Positions 26,429 through 34,050 of a stretch of DNA of 64,000 bases are shown piece by piece. A program made the translations under genes and the position numbers. Source of the DNA: Candidatus Kouleothrix ribensis (GTDB lineage: Bacteria; Chloroflexota; Chloroflexia; Chloroflexales; Roseiflexaceae); assembly GCA_016722075.1 (NCBI GenBank), contig JADKGW010000001.1, positions 248,001 through 312,000 of the forward strand, read 5' to 3'. Each line of letters starts with the position of its first letter. The stretch's first letter is position 1. Under the pieces are notes generated by a model. That model saw only the letters and a program-made list of their open reading frames with translations. It searched no databases and had not been told where the DNA came from.

Positions 26429-26600
26429 AGGCGCAGCCCAGGTAGCTCAGGCCGGTGTGTGCCTCCGAATACGCAGCGCGAGGGCGGCCAATCGGGCGTG
26501 CCGCTCCGCTCTGGCAGTCAGGACAACTGGCACACAGCGACCTCAGCCGCCGGGCGAGTCGCATTGTCTGTTGCAGCATTCGTCAGGAAGGGGTTGATCA

Positions 26601-27044
26601 ATGCCACAGGTACGCAAGTTGTCGGCGGCAGAGGTAGCAACGATCGAGTACAAGCCTAGGGGTCTGCGCAAGCTCGTCGAAGAGCAGTACAATGCATTCC
26701 TGAAGGATTATGCGGTTGGCGAGTATGGCGAGGCCGATCTCGAGCCGGGCGAGAATCGGCTCACAGTTCGCAACCGCCTGCGCGCGGCCAGCCGGCGGCG
26801 CGGGCTCGAGGTGCTGTTCAAACGTACCACCGGCACGCTGATCCGCTTCCAGGTTGTCGATGGCGCGCCCAAACCGGCCGCCGCAGTCGTCAGCCCGGCG
26901 CCCACACCAGTCGAGGCCGTCTCGTCGGATGTAGCGCCAGCACCCAAGCGCCGTGGCCGACCAAAGCAGACGCCTGCGCCCACGCTGGCCATGGCCGCCG
27001 ATCCGGCGCCCAAGCGCCGCGGCCGCCCGAAGAAGGCTGTGTAG
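26601..27044 (+). CDS. AT-hook-tailed protein
   Basis: 147 aa. The N-terminal 85 residues (LRKLVEEQYNAFLKDY, ENRLTVRNRLRAASRRRGLEVLFKR) form a probable helical/beta DNA-binding-like module of unknown family. The tail is Ala/Pro-rich and carries two AT-hook motifs, PKRRGRPKQ (about residue 115) and PKRRGRPKK (about 138), which bind the minor groove of A/T-rich DNA. A nucleoid or regulatory protein is likely. AAGGGG precedes the ATG and a good promoter lies at 26401. AT-hooks are infrequent in bacteria. Confidence 0.75.
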   Translation: MPQVRKLSAAEVATIEYKPRGLRKLVEEQYNAFLKDYAVGEYGEADLEPGENRLTVRNRLRAASRRRGLEVLFKRTTGTLIRFQVVDGAPKPAAAVVSPAPTPVEAVSSDVAPAPKRRGRPKQTPAPTLAMAADPAPKRRGRPKKAV

Positions 27045-27097
27045 CAGGGTCCGGCGCGCTGGCATCGCTATGCCGGCGCGCCGCACCGGGAATAATT

Positions 27098-28096
27098 ATG
27101 AAGTATTTTGTGACCGGGGCGACCGGGTTTGTGGGTGGGCGCGTGGCACGCCAGCTGGCCGAGGCCGGGCACGAGGTGGTGGCCGTGGTGCGCAGCCCCG
27201 CCAAGGCCACCGATCTTGCTGCGCTCGGCATCACGGTGGTGCGCGGCGATGTGACCGACAAAGAGAGCATGCGTGCGCCTATGCGCGGCGTCGATGGCGT
27301 GTACCACATCGCCGGCTGGTACAAGATCGGCGCGCGCGACCCGCGCGAGGGCCAGGCGATCAATGTGCAGGGCACGCGCAATGTGCTCGAGCTCATGCGC
27401 GAGCACGCCATTCCTAAAGGCGTGTATACCAGCACACTGGCGATCAACTCCGACACACACGGCCAGGTTGCCGACGAAACCTACCGCTTCAATGGCAGCC
27501 ACCTGAGCATCTACGATCGCACCAAGGCCGCCGCGCACGCCCTGGCCGACCAGATGATCGCCGCAGGGCTGCCGCTGGTGATCGTCATGCCTGGGCTGAT
27601 CTATGGCCCCGGCGACACCAGCAGCGTGCGCACGACACTGATCCAGTATCTCCAGCGCCGGCTGCCGCTGCTGCCCAAACAGACCGCGTACTCGTGGGCG
27701 CATGTGGATGATATTGCCCAGGGGCATATCCAGGCCATGGAGCAGGGCCGGTCGGGTGAGAGCTATATCATCGCCGGGCCGACCCACACGCTGATCGAGG
27801 CGATCGAGCTGGCCGAGCGTATCACCGGCATCGCTGCGCCGCGGCTGCGCGCCGCGCCGGGGGCGCTCAAGGCTATGGCCGCGCTCATGGGCCTGGTCGA
27901 GCGTGTGGTGCCGGTGCCAGCCAGCTATACGGCCGAGTACCTACGCGTGAGCGCGGGCGCCACGTACATTGGCAGTAACGCCAAGGCGCGCCGCGAGCTG
28001 GGCTATCGCCCCCGGCCGCTCGCCGAGGGCCTGGCCGCCACGCTGCTGCACGAGATGGCGCTGCTGGGCATGGCGGCCCCACCCGCCGCCGGATGA
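27098..28096 (+). CDS. NAD-dependent epimerase/dehydratase (extended SDR)
   Basis: 332-aa extended short-chain dehydrogenase/reductase. Rossmann motif TGATGFVG at residues 6-13, conserved VRGDVTD and GVYHIAGWYK, and active-site YDRTK (YxxxK). It resembles the dihydroflavonol-reductase/hopanoid-associated sugar epimerase group more than UDP-galactose epimerases. Substrate unknown. Downstream (28179-28206) a hairpin CGCGACACC / GGTGTCGCG may end its transcript. Confidence 0.9.
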   Translation: MKYFVTGATGFVGGRVARQLAEAGHEVVAVVRSPAKATDLAALGITVVRGDVTDKESMRAPMRGVDGVYHIAGWYKIGARDPREGQAINVQGTRNVLELMREHAIPKGVYTSTLAINSDTHGQVADETYRFNGSHLSIYDRTKAAAHALADQMIAAGLPLVIVMPGLIYGPGDTSSVRTTLIQYLQRRLPLLPKQTAYSWAHVDDIAQGHIQAMEQGRSGESYIIAGPTHTLIEAIELAERITGIAAPRLRAAPGALKAMAALMGLVERVVPVPASYTAEYLRVSAGATYIGSNAKARRELGYRPRPLAEGLAATLLHEMALLGMAAPPAAG

Positions 28097-28295
28097 ATCC
28101 TGCGGCTGCTGCCTCAAGCCCGCTCACGCGGGTCGCCTTCCCCTCCCAAGCCCGCCGTTGCGCTGTGATTCAGTATTCCGCGACACCGGCCACAGCGGGT
28201 GTCGCGTGAGATCGCGGCGGCTTCAGCTTCGCGCGGCCGGCGGGATTGTGGACGATGGAGTAGCAGGACAAACGCCGGCGCCGGCCTGGTTTTGT

Positions 28296-28324
28296 TTGAC
28301 AGATCAGGCGCCACATGCTATACT
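28296..28324 (+). promoter_or_regulatory. tRNA-Ala operon promoter
   Basis: TTGACA (28296-28301), 17-base spacer, TATACT (28319-28324), 14 bases before the first tRNA. Near-consensus sigma-70 promoter as expected for stable RNA. Confidence 0.88.
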
Positions 28325-28338
28325 TTCGCGGTGTCGAT

Positions 28339-28414
28339 GGGGGTGTAGCTCAGCTGGGAGAGCGCGACAATCGCACTGTCGAGGTCAGGAGTTCGAGCCT
28401 CCTCACCTCCACCA
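28339..28414 (+). tRNA. tRNA-Ala (anticodon CGC)
   Basis: 76 nt including encoded CCA. Acceptor GGGGGTG / CACCTCC, D-arm GCTCAGCTGGGAGAGC, anticodon stem CGACA / TGTCG with loop ATCGCAC (anticodon CGC, codon GCG), T-arm with TTCGAGC. First of two tandem alanine tRNAs. Confidence 0.95.
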
Positions 28415-28425
28415 CCGATCGTTTT

Positions 28426-28501
28426 GGGGCTGTAGCTCAGCTGGGAGAGCGCAACACTGGCAGTGTTGAGGTCAGGAGTTCGATCCTCCTCAGCTCCACC
28501 A
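28426..28501 (+). tRNA. tRNA-Ala (anticodon GGC)
   Basis: 76 nt including CCA, 11 bases after the first tRNA. Acceptor GGGGCTG / CAGCTCC, anticodon stem CAACA / TGTTG, loop CTGGCAG (anticodon GGC, codons GCC/GCU), T-loop TTCGATC. Confidence 0.95.
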
Positions 28502-28506
28502 AACTC

Positions 28507-28540
28507 AAGGCCGCTTGCCATATAGGCAGGCGGCCTTCTG
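28507..28540 (+). terminator. Hairpin after the tRNA pair
   Basis: 13-bp stem AAGGCCGCTTGCC / GGCAGGCGGCCTT (one G-T) with loop ATATA, followed by CTGC. It lacks a proper U-tract, so termination may be weak; it may also be a processing structure. Confidence 0.65.
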
Positions 28541-28668
28541 CATACCGCCCGCATGCCCCGGCCCCCTAAGCCTTGCCAGCATATCGCAGTGTGCCGGCGA
28601 CTCCCGCTATGGATCGGTTATCGGTGCGTGCTACACTGCATCGTAGCCGGTTCACGGGGAGTCACACC

Positions 28669-30201
28669 ATGAGCTTGATCTATCTCGCGATTGCCTGGAT
28701 GCTTGGTATCATCGCGGCCGACCTGCTGCCGCTGCCGGTTGGTGGGCTGCAGGTGGCGGCCGTGCTCGGGGCGCTGCTTGCCGCCGCCGCCTGGTGGCAG
28801 CCGCGTGCCCGGCTGGCCGGCCTGCTGGTGTGCTGTGCCGCGCTGGGCGGCTGGCGCTACGACGCAGCCCAGCTACAGCTTACGCAGCACGATATTCGGC
28901 GGCTAGTAGGGCGCGGTACGCTGGCGGTTGCCGGCATGGTGCAGAGCGACCCCAAGCGCGCCGATGACGGTCAGCAGGTTGTGCTGGCCGTGCGGGCAGC
29001 GCAGATCGGCGCGCAGCAGCAGCCGGCTGAAGGGCTGGTGCTGCTGAAGCTGCCGCCCTACCCCGAGTATCACTATGGCCAGCAGCTGCTGGCGCTGGGC
29101 GAGCTGCAAGCGCCGCGTGCGGCTACGCGGCCGGGCCAGTTCGACTACCGCAGCTATCTGGCGCGCAAAAGCATCGTTGCGGTTATGGATGCGCCGCGTG
29201 TGCGCGTGCAGCCGGGCGAGCGCGGGAACCCGGCCTTGCGCATGCTGCTGGCCTTCCGCGACCACTGTAAAGCCGTGCTGCTGCGTGAGCTGCCCGAGCC
29301 GCAGGCCTCGCTGGCCGTCGGCATCCTGCTGGGTCTGCAGTCGAGCATCCCCGGCGATGTGACCGCCGACTTTTCGACCACCGGCACCTCGCATATCCTG
29401 GTGATCTCGGGCTGGAATATCAGCATTATCGCGGCGGCGCTATATGGCCTGGCCGGCACGCTGCGGCTCGACAAGCGCCGCGCATTCTGGGCGATTCTCG
29501 CGTGCATCTGGCTGTACACCATGTTCGTCGGCGCCACGCCCACCGTGATTCGCGCGGCCGTGATGGGCACGATTGTGGTGCTGGGCCAGCGGATCGAGCG
29601 GCGCGCACACGCCTGGACCACGCTGTTCGCGGCGAGCTGGGCCATGACATTGTGGGACCCGCAGACGCTCTGGGATCTGGGGTTTCAGCTCAGCGCGCTG
29701 GCCACCGCCTCGCTCTTCGCGTATGGCAAGGGCGTCGAGCGGATGTTGCTGCGCACACCGCTGCGGGCCGCCGCGCTGGGCTGGGCACGCGAGGCGCTCA
29801 CGGCCACGCTGGCCGCGCAGGTGCTGGCGCTGCCCTTGATCCTGTATCATTTCGGCAACCTGAGCCTGATCGCGCCGCTGGCGAATGTGGCGCTGCTGCC
29901 GATGGTGCCGTATGCCATGCTGTTCGGCGGGCTGGCCTTGTTGGGCGGGCTGGCGTACCTACCGCTGGGCCAGTGGCTGGCGACGGCGGCGTACCTGTTC
30001 CTGGCCTGGCTCACCGAGGGCGCGCGGCTGCTCGCGCGCATCCCCTGGGCGGCGGTGCAGCTGCCGCCGTTCCCGCTGTGGGTATTACTGGGCTACTACG
30101 CGATCGTGGTGGGCACATGGCTGTGGAACACGACGCTGGCGGACTCGCAGGCGGTGGTGCCTGGCGCAATCTCCTCACACACGCCCAAGCAGCTCGCGTA
30201 G
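28669..30201 (+). CDS. comEC: ComEC/Rec2-type DNA uptake channel, without MBL domain
   Basis: 510-aa polytopic membrane protein. N-terminal hydrophobic helices and a DUF4131-like soluble region (about 70-180), then the competence domain with LAVGILLGLQSSIP, TGTSHILVISGWNISIIA and the remaining membrane helices (about 235-490). Transports single-stranded DNA into the cytoplasm in transformable bacteria. It stops after the channel domain; the C-terminal metallo-beta-lactamase domain usual in ComEC is absent. The start at 28669 has GGGGAG; the frame is open upstream to 28573. Its last 27 bases overlap the convergent toxin gene. Confidence 0.88.
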   Translation: MSLIYLAIAWMLGIIAADLLPLPVGGLQVAAVLGALLAAAAWWQPRARLAGLLVCCAALGGWRYDAAQLQLTQHDIRRLVGRGTLAVAGMVQSDPKRADDGQQVVLAVRAAQIGAQQQPAEGLVLLKLPPYPEYHYGQQLLALGELQAPRAATRPGQFDYRSYLARKSIVAVMDAPRVRVQPGERGNPALRMLLAFRDHCKAVLLRELPEPQASLAVGILLGLQSSIPGDVTADFSTTGTSHILVISGWNISIIAAALYGLAGTLRLDKRRAFWAILACIWLYTMFVGATPTVIRAAVMGTIVVLGQRIERRAHAWTTLFAASWAMTLWDPQTLWDLGFQLSALATASLFAYGKGVERMLLRTPLRAAALGWAREALTATLAAQVLALPLILYHFGNLSLIAPLANVALLPMVPYAMLFGGLALLGGLAYLPLGQWLATAAYLFLAWLTEGARLLARIPWAAVQLPPFPLWVLLGYYAIVVGTWLWNTTLADSQAVVPGAISSHTPKQLA

Positions 30202-30480
30202 GTCGTCATAATTGTACGGTGGGCGCTTTCGAACCGCTAGGACGGTGATGATCTTCCACTCCTCATCTATCACGTACAGCACGCGCCAGCTGTCGATACG
30301 AAGGCGGCGTGCCTCCAGACGTTCGATTTGCACATCCGCAGGTATCTCTAGTGTGCGGCTATATGTTGGACGCGGCGTTTTGTGGAGATCGCTCACAGAG
30401 CGGCGGATTCGCTGCCGAACGTGCCCAGGCAGCGCTGCGATCTCGTCGAGCGCGGCCGGCTCAACCCATAGGCGCATCAC
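30175..30480 (-). CDS. RelE/ParE-family toxin
   Basis: 101 aa with the RelE/ParE fold: MRLWVEPAALDEIAALPGHVRQRIRR at the N-terminus (split here as helix 1 and 2), RLEARRLRIDSWRVLYVIDEEWKIITVLAVRKR in the core. Family members cleave mRNA at the ribosome or poison gyrase; RelE-type catalytic Arg/Lys residues are plausible at the C-terminal RKRPPY. The ATGA overlap of four bases with the upstream antitoxin gives an antitoxin-first operon. Its 3' end overlaps the convergent comEC stop. Confidence 0.88.
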   Translation of the reverse strand: MMRLWVEPAALDEIAALPGHVRQRIRRSVSDLHKTPRPTYSRTLEIPADVQIERLEARRLRIDSWRVLYVIDEEWKIITVLAVRKRPPYNYDDLRELLGRV

Positions 30481-30719
30481 TCGCCCTCGCGGGCATCAAG
30501 TGCTGCCTCCGCCTGCTCCCAGGATATAAGGCCCAGATCCTCTGGCGAGTGGGCTGTACGTCGTCGAACAAGATAGGCGCGCAGCAGCCCTTGATCTTCT
30601 GCTTCCTCCAGCATTGCCACGAGGGATCGCCAGGCGACGATATCGACCAATGCCGCCGTCGGCTGGCCGTCAGGTCCTACCACGAACTGCACCTGCTCAA
30701 GGGCTTCACTGACAGTCAT
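30477..30719 (-). CDS. Antitoxin of the RelE-type pair
   Basis: 80-aa acidic protein directly upstream of, and overlapping, the toxin. N-terminal MTVSEALEQVQFVV plus AALVDIVAWRSLVAMLEEAED suits a Phd/RelB-like antitoxin; the C-terminal acidic helix (EDLGLISWEQAEAALD) would wrap the toxin. GAGGAG lies seven bases before the ATG. A decayed copy of this gene lies at 31.3 kb. Confidence 0.85.
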   Translation of the reverse strand: MTVSEALEQVQFVVGPDGQPTAALVDIVAWRSLVAMLEEAEDQGLLRAYLVRRRTAHSPEDLGLISWEQAEAALDAREGE

Positions 30720-30903
30720 AGTGTACTCCTCAATGATTGCTGCTCACATATTGTACCACGCGTGCGCTCTGTTTCTGGCCATAATCCCGTCGCCAGTCGT
30801 CGGCATCGTCGTCCTGGTAGCGGTGAAGGGAATGGCACCATTCATCCTGGAACTACCACCTACTCACCAAGAATAATTTCACCTGTAAGCTGCGGAGTGT
30901 CAC

Positions 30904-31146
30904 TTGACTGAAGCGCTGACTTATGATCTCCTCGTCTCCTACGCCGAAGCCGATCGAGCGTGGGCCGAAGGCTACCTGCTCGATGCGCTGAAGCAGGCGG
31001 GCGTACGCTATCATTCTGAAGCAGCCTTTGCTCTTGGCGTACCACGTATCCAAGAATTCGAGCGGGCAATCAAGGAGAGCAGGCGCACATTGCTGGTCAT
31101 ATCTCCTGCTTATCTAAGGGGACCTATCTGTTTCTGGCCTGGCTGA
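30904..31146 (+). pseudogene. TIR-domain protein fragment, 3' truncated
   Basis: TTG start with GGAG seven bases upstream. About 70 residues match the first half of a TIR domain: TYDLLVSYAEADRAWAEGYL, then LKQAGVRYH, FERAIKESRRTLLVISPAYL. The match ends at about 31120, where the sequence switches to a copy of the comEC 3' end and the frame soon stops. Intact relatives continue with the rest of the TIR domain and often NACHT, WD40 or TPR regions used in signalling or phage defence. As it stands it lacks the usual catalytic Glu region and is probably dead. Confidence 0.75.
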
Positions 31147-31430
31147 CCGAGGGCGGGCGCTGCTGCGCACACCTCCCGTGGGCGGCGGTGCAACTGCCGG
31201 CGTTCCCGCATGTAGCCGGGTAGTGCTGCGATCTCATCAAGCGCAGCAGGCTCAACCCACACACGCAGCACTGGCCCTGGTCAAGCTTCGCTTCCGCCTG
31301 ATCCCACGGGATGCGCCCCAGATCCTCCGGCGTGCGGGCTGCCTGTCTTCGCGCAAGATGCGCGCGCAGCAATCCCTGATCTTGCGCCTCTTCCAGCAAC
31401 GCGACGAGGGCTTGCCACGTGGCGATCTCC
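31126..31430 (-). pseudogene. Decayed duplicate of comEC tail plus toxin-antitoxin
   Basis: 31126-31206 is a plus-strand copy of the comEC end (CTGTTTCTGGCCTGGCTGAC resembles comEC bases from 29998) with indels. It is joined to the first about 23 codons of the toxin on the minus strand (WVEPAALDEIAALPGYM, near 31275-31210), then to a clearly related antitoxin segment (ATWQALVALLEEAQDQGLLR and LGRIPWDQAEAKLDQGQ, about 31275-31430) lacking its N-terminus and stop codon. The ATGA overlap is lost. It is a fossil of the region at 30.0-30.7 kb. Confidence 0.85.
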
Positions 31431-31488
31431 TCGTCCGGCGCTGGCCTGCTACCTCTCGGCCGAGGGCAAGAACAGCAGCGGATTGCAC

Positions 31489-31785
31489 CTATGCTGACGC
31501 GCGCACCAGCGGCTGATACTCCGGGTGGCGCTGGATGTAGCTGGCGACAAACGGGCACTGCGGCACCACACTCAGCCCGCGCGCCCGCGCGTCGTCGAGC
31601 GCGAAGCGGGCCAGGTGGCTGGCAATGCCGCGCCCTTCGAGCGCCGGCGGCACCCTGGTGTGCAGATAGACGATCGTATCGCCGCGCAGCTGGTACTCGA
31701 TGAGCGCGCGCTGGCCGTCGATCATGACTTCGTAGCGGTGCTGGGCCTGGTTATGCTGCACGCCAGGTAGGTCAGATATTGACAT
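31489..31785 (-). CDS. GNAT-family N-acetyltransferase (small, YidJ-like)
   Basis: 98 aa, single compact GNAT domain: RYEVMIDGQRALIEYQLRG, TIVYLHTRVPPALEGRGIASHL containing the acetyl-CoA pyrophosphate loop (R/Q-x-x-G-x-G/A form EGRGIA), and VPQCPFVASYIQRHPEY, characteristic of the small GCN5-like acetyltransferases. The target is unknown. GAGG lies eight bases before the ATG. Confidence 0.9.
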   Translation of the reverse strand: MSISDLPGVQHNQAQHRYEVMIDGQRALIEYQLRGDTIVYLHTRVPPALEGRGIASHLARFALDDARARGLSVVPQCPFVASYIQRHPEYQPLVRASA

Positions 31786-31916
31786 AACAATATCCTCGGG
31801 GGTGTAAAAGAGCTACAGAGTATACAGATTGCACAGATGCCTACAGGCACCGATCGCGCGTGGACGCCGCATCCGTCGTGCGGCGCCTTTTTGCGGGTAT
31901 GTGAACGGTATTGTCG

Positions 31917-32570
31917 TTAGCCGCTGAACCCAATCTTGCTGTGTGTGCCATCGCAAAACGGCTTGCTGCCCGAGCCGCCACAGCGGCACAGGTAGGCTCT
32001 GGCACCGGCCTGGCAGGCCTGCCCGGCGGCATCGCAGATCTCGAATGCGCCGGCGACCTGCAGCGGCCCATTCTCGGTAGGTGTGGCCACAATGGCGGCA
32101 GGTGCGTCGGCCTCGGGCGCGCGCAGTGTCTTCTCGGCGAGGGCGCCGGCATCCTGAAACCCGACTTTGCTGTGCGTGCCGTCGCAGAATGGCTTATTGG
32201 CCGAGTGCCCGCAGCGGCACAGCGCCACCCGCGTATCGTGTACGAGCGGCGTGCCATCGGCCGCGCATACCGTGATCGCGCCGCGCAGGTGTAGCGGCCC
32301 GTTGGGCTGCGGCACGATCCGTGCGACTGGCGCCGCTTGTTCGGCTGGGCCCCCGTCGCGGCGGGTGTAGTGCAGCGCGCCGCTCGGGCAGCGCTCGACC
32401 ACCGCCGCCACCGCGTTGGCCTCGGCCTGGTCGGGCTGCACCCACGGCCGGCGCTGGCTGTCGAACACCGGCGATAGCCCACGCACACATTCGGCGGCGT
32501 GAATGCAGCGCTTCAGATCGTAGGTGATCTCGATCGCCTGGCCCTGGTATTCGTGCAAGTGTTTCTCCAT
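31917..32570 (-). CDS. Ferredoxin-like plus double CDGSH iron-sulfur protein
   Basis: 217 aa. Residues 10-75 form a Fer4_19-type mono-cluster domain (CIHAAECVRG ... CPSGALHY). Two CDGSH iron-sulfur domains follow, each with CRCGxSxxKPFCDGTHSK (about residues 117-133 and 195-211), which bind 2Fe-2S clusters through three Cys and one His. Known proteins of this layout are redox or cluster-transfer factors of uncertain role. GAGGAGG precedes the ATG. Its promoter is back to back with that of the J-domain gene. Confidence 0.92.
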   Translation of the reverse strand: MEKHLHEYQGQAIEITYDLKRCIHAAECVRGLSPVFDSQRRPWVQPDQAEANAVAAVVERCPSGALHYTRRDGGPAEQAAPVARIVPQPNGPLHLRGAITVCAADGTPLVHDTRVALCRCGHSANKPFCDGTHSKVGFQDAGALAEKTLRAPEADAPAAIVATPTENGPLQVAGAFEICDAAGQACQAGARAYLCRCGGSGSKPFCDGTHSKIGFSG

Positions 32571-32600
32571 GATCGCCTCCTCGTAATACGGTGCTGCGTA

Positions 32601-32629
32601 AGTATAGCCACAAATAACAAAATTGTCAC
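32601..32629 (-). promoter_or_regulatory. Promoter of the CDGSH gene
   Basis: On the minus strand GTGACA (32629-32624), 17-base spacer, TATACT (32606-32601). Its -35 box abuts the -35 of the rightward promoter at 32630, so the two promoters are directly back to back. Confidence 0.75.
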
Positions 32630-32679
32630 TTGACTTAGTGCCAATATTACACTATAATCCTGGTGTTAATACGACACTA
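32630..32679 (+). promoter_or_regulatory. Rightward promoter with twin 19-bp operators
   Basis: TTGACT (32630-32635), 17-base spacer, TATAAT (32653-32658). Two related 19-bp imperfect palindromes overlap it: TAGTGCCAATATTACACTA (32636-32654) across the spacer and -10, and TGGTGTTAATACGACACTA (32661-32679) across the expected start. They agree at 14 of 19 positions and are centred 25 bases apart. This looks like a repressor site; the regulator is not identifiable here. Confidence 0.75.
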
Positions 32680-32743
32680 TTGTGATCGACGCCCATGCCG
32701 GCCTGTGAGTGGCCGAATTTCACCAGCGGAAGGTATGTTCGCC

Positions 32744-32780
32744 TTTGGTTTTTGTGCTTGGCGTACGCAAGAACCAAACA
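32744..32780. repeat. Inverted repeat of the GGTTTTTG type
   Basis: TTTGGTTTTTGTG pairs over 13 bases (two G-T pairs) with CGCAAGAACCAAA. It lies in the leader of the J-domain gene and resembles the perfect hairpins at 35125 and 53334 in having T5/A5 flanking a GC core. Confidence 0.6.
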
Positions 32781-32838
32781 GTAATGATCACGTACCGCGC
32801 TGCCGCAGGCCGCGCAGGCCGTGCATGGTGAGAACCGC

Positions 32839-33918
32839 ATGCAACGAGCATTTGACGAACTGATCGATCAGCTTGGCCGCGCGCAGGCGCCGGCCGAGGT
32901 ATTTGGCCCGCTGGCCGCGCCCATGGCCGATGCCCTGAAGCAGCGCTACCGCGTGCTGGTGCGGCTGGCGCACCCCGATCGTAACCCAAGCCGCGCGGCC
33001 GAGGCGAATGCAGCCTGCCGCGATCTGAACCATTGGTACGCAGCTGCCCAGCAGCAGATCGCGGCTGGCACCTATGGCGTAGCGCCGCGTATTATCATCA
33101 CCAGCGGGCCACGCCGGTATGTTGGCTACGCGGCGCCGCTGGCCGGCGATCTGTGCGATCTATACCCGGCCGAGCTCGGCGACGATCAGGTGTTGCTCAA
33201 GGTCGCACGCAGCGCCCACGACAACGACCTGCTCCAGGCCGAGGCGCGCGCGCTGCACGAGATCGAGCGCGGGCTGGCCGGCCAGCGTGTGCGGGCGCAC
33301 TTCCCGACGCTGATCGAGCACGTGCTGATAAGCGACGCGGCCGGCGCGCGCCGCCAGGTGAATGTGCTGCGCGCCGAGGCGGGCGTAGTGTCGCTGGCCG
33401 AGGTGATCCGCGCTTACCCGCGCGGCCTGGATCCGGCCGACGCAGCCTGGATGTTCAACCGGGTGCTGGCGGCGTTGGGCGCGGCGCACAGCCTGGGCCT
33501 GGTGCATGGTGCCGTGACGCCCGCGCATGTGCTGGTGCGCCCGGCCGACCACAACGGTATGCTGGTGGGCTGGTGCGCCAGCGTGCCTGCGGGCGAGCCG
33601 CTGCGGCTGCGCAGCCCGGCCTACGCCGGCGATTACCCGCCCGAGGTAGCCGCGCGCCGGCCAGCCACGCCTGCCACCGACCTGTACCTGGCTGCGGCAT
33701 GCATGGTGCGCCTGCTCGGCGGCGACCCATCCGGCCCAACCCTGCCGCCGCGGGTGCCCCGGCCGATCGCCGACCTGCTGCGGGCCTGCCTGATCCAGTC
33801 GCCCCAGCGCCGGCCATACGACGCCTGGCAACTGTTCGACGACTTTCGCGAACTGCTTGGGCAGCTGTACGGCCGGCCGCGCTTCCGCCCGTTTGCCATG
33901 CCGGCGGGGCCGGCTTGA
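32839..33918 (+). CDS. J-domain pseudokinase
   Basis: 359 aa from the ATG at 32839 (GGTGAG six bases upstream; an ATG at 32821 lacks one). The N-terminal 70 residues carry a DnaJ-like J domain with HPD (LAHPDRNPSRAAEANAAC). A protein-kinase-like fold follows: VLLK with the beta-3 Lys, EARALHEIE as helix C, and TDLYLAAACMVRLLGGD as helix F. However HRD reads HGA (LVHGAVTPAHVLV) and DFG reads GWC, so catalytic and metal-binding Asp are both missing. Probable pseudokinase coupling an Hsp70-type chaperone to the VWA protein next downstream. Confidence 0.8.
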   Translation: MQRAFDELIDQLGRAQAPAEVFGPLAAPMADALKQRYRVLVRLAHPDRNPSRAAEANAACRDLNHWYAAAQQQIAAGTYGVAPRIIITSGPRRYVGYAAPLAGDLCDLYPAELGDDQVLLKVARSAHDNDLLQAEARALHEIERGLAGQRVRAHFPTLIEHVLISDAAGARRQVNVLRAEAGVVSLAEVIRAYPRGLDPADAAWMFNRVLAALGAAHSLGLVHGAVTPAHVLVRPADHNGMLVGWCASVPAGEPLRLRSPAYAGDYPPEVAARRPATPATDLYLAAACMVRLLGGDPSGPTLPPRVPRPIADLLRACLIQSPQRRPYDAWQLFDDFRELLGQLYGRPRFRPFAMPAGPA

Positions 33919-33924
33919 ATGCAG

Positions 33925-34035
33925 GTTGCGAACCTGGCAACGGGTTAGAAGGTTAGAACCCTGCAACCTATCAACTGGCCAACCTGCAACCTGCAACCTA
34001 TCAACCTGCAACCTATCAACCTGCAACCTGCAACA
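33925..34035. repeat. AACCTGC heptamer array
   Basis: Array of AACCTGC/AACCTAT units, preceded by partial inverted copies (GCAGGTTG, GGTTAGAAGGTTAG), filling the space between the pseudokinase and VWA genes up to the ribosome binding site. Related to the array at 63.4 kb. Confidence 0.8.
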
Positions 34036-34050
34036 CAAAGGAGCAACACC

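Noticed and set aside
31178..31516. 112-aa plus-strand frame over the TA remnant
   Set aside because: It is antisense to the decayed toxin/antitoxin copy and matches nothing recognisable.
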